Origin: AB-629-J13 sp964496365
GTDB lineage: Bacteria; Fidelibacterota; Marinisomatia; Marinisomatales; AB-629-J13
NCBI GenBank assembly: GCA_964496365.1
Contig: CAZBZK010000063.1
Location: forward strand, 1 to 8,915
DNA: 8,915 nt
Reading direction: 5' to 3'
Positions 7,015-8,915 of the stretch are shown piece by piece. The notes under the pieces were generated by a model. The model did no database searches and had not been told where the DNA came from. It saw only the letters and a list, made by a program, of their open reading frames with translations. Within the stretch, counting starts at the first letter, position 1. The number at the start of each line of letters is the position of its first letter. Position numbers and translations under genes: made by a program.

Positions 7015-8058
7015 TTGGTCATTTCTACCCTATTCACTTCAATAATACTCTTATGTAGTTTTGTCGGGGTCGGTTTATTTCAATGGAAATCAAGAAAATC
7101 ACAAAACCCCGAACATTTATTTATCGAGGCATTAAAATGTCTTGTTAAAAACGATAAAAACGGTGCAGTTTCCTATTTAAGACAAGTGGTAAAAAAAGAT
7201 TCAGATCATGTGGAGGCATACCTTCTTTTAGGAAATACAATTCGATCAGAATCGCCTGAACAAGCAGTAAAAATTCATCAATCCTTAACGGTTAGACCGG
7301 GATTATCCAAAGATAAAATACTGGAAATTCATAAAGCCTTAGCGGAAGATTACCACGCAATTGGACGATTAAAAGATGCAAAACGGGAAGGGGAAAAAAT
7401 TTTAAAATTAGAGAGACGAAACCAGTGGGCTGTTCAATTAATGCTAGAAATTTCAGAGCAAGAAAAGGATTGGCGTCAGGCTGAAAAATGGAATCATTTA
7501 TTGATAAAAATCGTTGGAGGAAATGATCAAAATGATCGAGGACGATTTCATGTCTATGCTGGAATAGAAAAGCTAAAGTTAGGTGCCTTAACTGATGCAG
7601 AAACAGAATTTAACAAATCTGTTAAATTATCGCCAAAATTTGCACTCCCCTATTATCACTTAGGAATCCTAAATGCAAAAAATGGGAGAAAAGAATTGGC
7701 TTTAGAGAATTGGAAAAAATATTTATCTCTCACTCCGAATCCAATTCCAGATATTTTTAAGGAAATTGAAAGTCTATTATTCGAATTAAATAGCTACAAT
7801 TTACTTGAAGATATTTATGGAAATATCCTGAAAATATTTCCGAACAATTTAGAAGTATTGGTGCGTATGATAAATTATCTTTTGGAAGTTGGAAATAAGA
7901 AGGAAGCATCAGAATTATTAGAAATGTCCACACAAAATTCAATGACAGTTCATTTGTTAAAATTTAAGTTATCTTTGCCAAATGATTTGAATCCGTCTAA
8001 TAAAACTGATCTTGATTTGCTAATCAAGGAATCCTTAATGTATAATCAAAATGATTAA
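7015..8058 (+). CDS. lapB: Membrane-anchored TPR protein, LapB/YciM-like without rubredoxin tail
   Basis: The 347 residues have an N-terminal membrane helix (about 3-22) followed by a basic stop (KSRK), then TPR-type helical repeats from about 33 to 305. Residues 67-91 (AYLLLGNTIRS, then EQAVKIHQSL) and 109-124 (LAEDYHAIGRLKDA) closely follow the pattern I recall from E. coli LapB (LGNLFR, AIxIHQ, LGxDYMxAGLxDRA). With the LapA gene directly upstream, a LapB-like role is the best reading: a cytoplasmic-face scaffold controlling lipid A synthesis through FtsH/LpxC in E. coli. Unlike E. coli LapB (about 389 aa), it ends at residue 347 with no CxxC pairs; its only cysteines are C14 and C42. The start is TTG, chosen because it opens the membrane helix and there is no nearby in-frame ATG. 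Its last 8 bp overlap the next gene. Could instead be a general TPR adaptor. Confidence 0.75.
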   Translation: MVISTLFTSIILLCSFVGVGLFQWKSRKSQNPEHLFIEALKCLVKNDKNGAVSYLRQVVKKDSDHVEAYLLLGNTIRSESPEQAVKIHQSLTVRPGLSKDKILEIHKALAEDYHAIGRLKDAKREGEKILKLERRNQWAVQLMLEISEQEKDWRQAEKWNHLLIKIVGGNDQNDRGRFHVYAGIEKLKLGALTDAETEFNKSVKLSPKFALPYYHLGILNAKNGRKELALENWKKYLSLTPNPIPDIFKEIESLLFELNSYNLLEDIYGNILKIFPNNLEVLVRMINYLLEVGNKKEASELLEMSTQNSMTVHLLKFKLSLPNDLNPSNKTDLDLLIKESLMYNQND

Positions 8059-8915
8059 ATCTGTCTTATTATTTTATATTTTTTTTTCTTTGGGATTCCC
8101 TCAAGATTTGGATTATCTATTCAATCAATATGAAAAAGGAGAATTAAATACCATAATTAAAACATTACCTGAGTTGAGAAAAGTTTATCCAAAAAATGCA
8201 GGTGTTTTATACTTGACTGCACTCACCCAGTTGGATGCTGATACAGCCTTAGAAATTTACAAAACAATCATTAAGAATTTTAGTACCTCGGAATATGCTT
8301 CTGGAGCATCGAGTAAAATCGGACATTATTTGTATGCCCGAGGTCTTTATAGTCAAGCTTCCCGTCAGTTTAAAAAAAATATTTTTGACTACCCTGATTC
8401 CAAGGATATTTCACGAAATATGGGAATGATGATTCGTAGTTATGATGCTATTGGGGAATTGGATTCAGCCCAAATATTTATACATAAATATGCTAATTTT
8501 TACCCAAATCATAAAATAAATAAACATGAATTAGGATTGATCCCATTAGAAATCAGTGGATTAAATTTGAATCACACACACCGTGAAACAAATGAAAATA
8601 TAAGTGTTGATCAATTATCAATTAAGAAATATTGGATGATACAAGTAGGAGCTTTCGGCGTGAAAAAAAATGCAGAAAATTTGAAAAATAAATTATCTGA
8701 GGGAAACTATTCTACTTCAACTCATAAACTATCGACAAACAATAGAACCCTTTTTGGAGTTAGAGTCGGTCCCATTTCTGATCATAAAATCGCAATAAAT
8801 ACAGCAAAAAAATTACAAAGTGACTATGGCTTGGACTATCAATTGTTAGAAATGAATAAGAGAAAAAATTATGGGAATGAGTGTACGGCTGGTGCCTGCC
8901 ACGGTCTTCAACACC
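8051..8915 (+). CDS. Secreted helical-repeat protein with C-terminal SPOR domain (3' end outside window)
   Basis: This frame starts with ATG inside the end of the preceding gene (8-bp overlap) and stays open to the window edge, 288 codons visible. Residues 1-17 look like a signal peptide (MIKSVLLFYIFFSLGFP), so a periplasmic product is expected. There is no lipobox cysteine. Residues about 20-150 read as TPR-like helical hairpins (YLFNQYEKGELNTI; YLYARGLYSQASRQFKKNIFDYP; SYDAIGELDSAQIF), resembling BamD/YbgF-type periplasmic repeats. After a polar linker (165-190), residues 193-268 form a SPOR domain: YWMIQVGAF, then NAENLKNKL, FGVRVGPI, and AINTAKKLQ. SPOR domains bind denuded glycan strands at division sites. 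The SPOR domain is complete, so a stop is expected soon after residue 268; the last 12 or so codons are of different composition (see findings). The domain call is firm; the exact C-terminus is uncertain. Confidence 0.85.
   Translation, partial: MIKSVLLFYIFFSLGFPQDLDYLFNQYEKGELNTIIKTLPELRKVYPKNAGVLYLTALTQLDADTALEIYKTIIKNFSTSEYASGASSKIGHYLYARGLYSQASRQFKKNIFDYPDSKDISRNMGMMIRSYDAIGELDSAQIFIHKYANFYPNHKINKHELGLIPLEISGLNLNHTHRETNENISVDQLSIKKYWMIQVGAFGVKKNAENLKNKLSEGNYSTSTHKLSTNNRTLFGVRVGPISDHKIAINTAKKLQSDYGLDYQLLEMNKRKNYGNECTAGACHGLQH

Noticed and set aside
8846..8915. Minus-strand frame ending in ...VAGTSRTLIPIIFSLIHF, possibly a convergent gene
   Set aside because: It would overlap the SPOR gene's C-terminal codons and only about 22 residues are visible; kept only as one option under the GC-rich tail finding.

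Overview
The window is a compact stretch of AT-rich bacterial chromosome in which all eight recognisable genes lie on the + strand, with overlaps or short gaps and no sign of mobile DNA, RNA genes or CRISPR. Shine-Dalgarno motifs are absent or weak, two starts are TTG, and the aconitase is of the mitochondrial type. The envelope genes (LapA/LapB-like pair, SPOR protein, M23 peptidase) suggest a diderm. Together this fits the Bacteroidota/FCB side of the tree, possibly a Marinimicrobia-like (SAR406) lineage. That placement is an inference from general features, not from a marker gene.

Left part (1-3782), central metabolism: an aconitate hydratase with only its extreme N-terminus cut off by the window edge overlaps, through a TTGA start/stop, a full-length three-domain D-3-phosphoglycerate dehydrogenase (serA). 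The first is a TCA-cycle enzyme and the second opens serine synthesis. They appear to be co-translated.

Middle (3783-5337): a small, highly charged helical protein of unknown function (147 aa) has two back-to-back 11-residue repeats. A 126-bp AT-rich gap follows, then a membrane-anchored, coiled-coil M23 (LytM-type) peptidoglycan endopeptidase with all catalytic residues present.

Right part (5376-8915), a tightly packed run: miaB (tRNA methylthiotransferase) overlaps a LapA-domain membrane protein by ATGA. Five bases later comes a membrane-anchored TPR protein that resembles E. coli LapB/YciM but has no C-terminal rubredoxin-type metal domain. That gene overlaps by 8 bp a secreted protein with helical repeats and a C-terminal SPOR (peptidoglycan-binding) domain, which runs off the window. 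In E. coli, LapA and LapB are encoded together and control lipopolysaccharide synthesis through FtsH/LpxC. Here the pair sits with peptidoglycan-associated genes, suggesting an envelope module.

I see no wholly new system. The points most worth a second look are the LapA/LapB-like pair without rubredoxin cysteines next to a SPOR protein, the 11-residue-repeat protein, and the sudden GC-rich last 37 bases. Those last bases may be the start of another gene or a join artefact.
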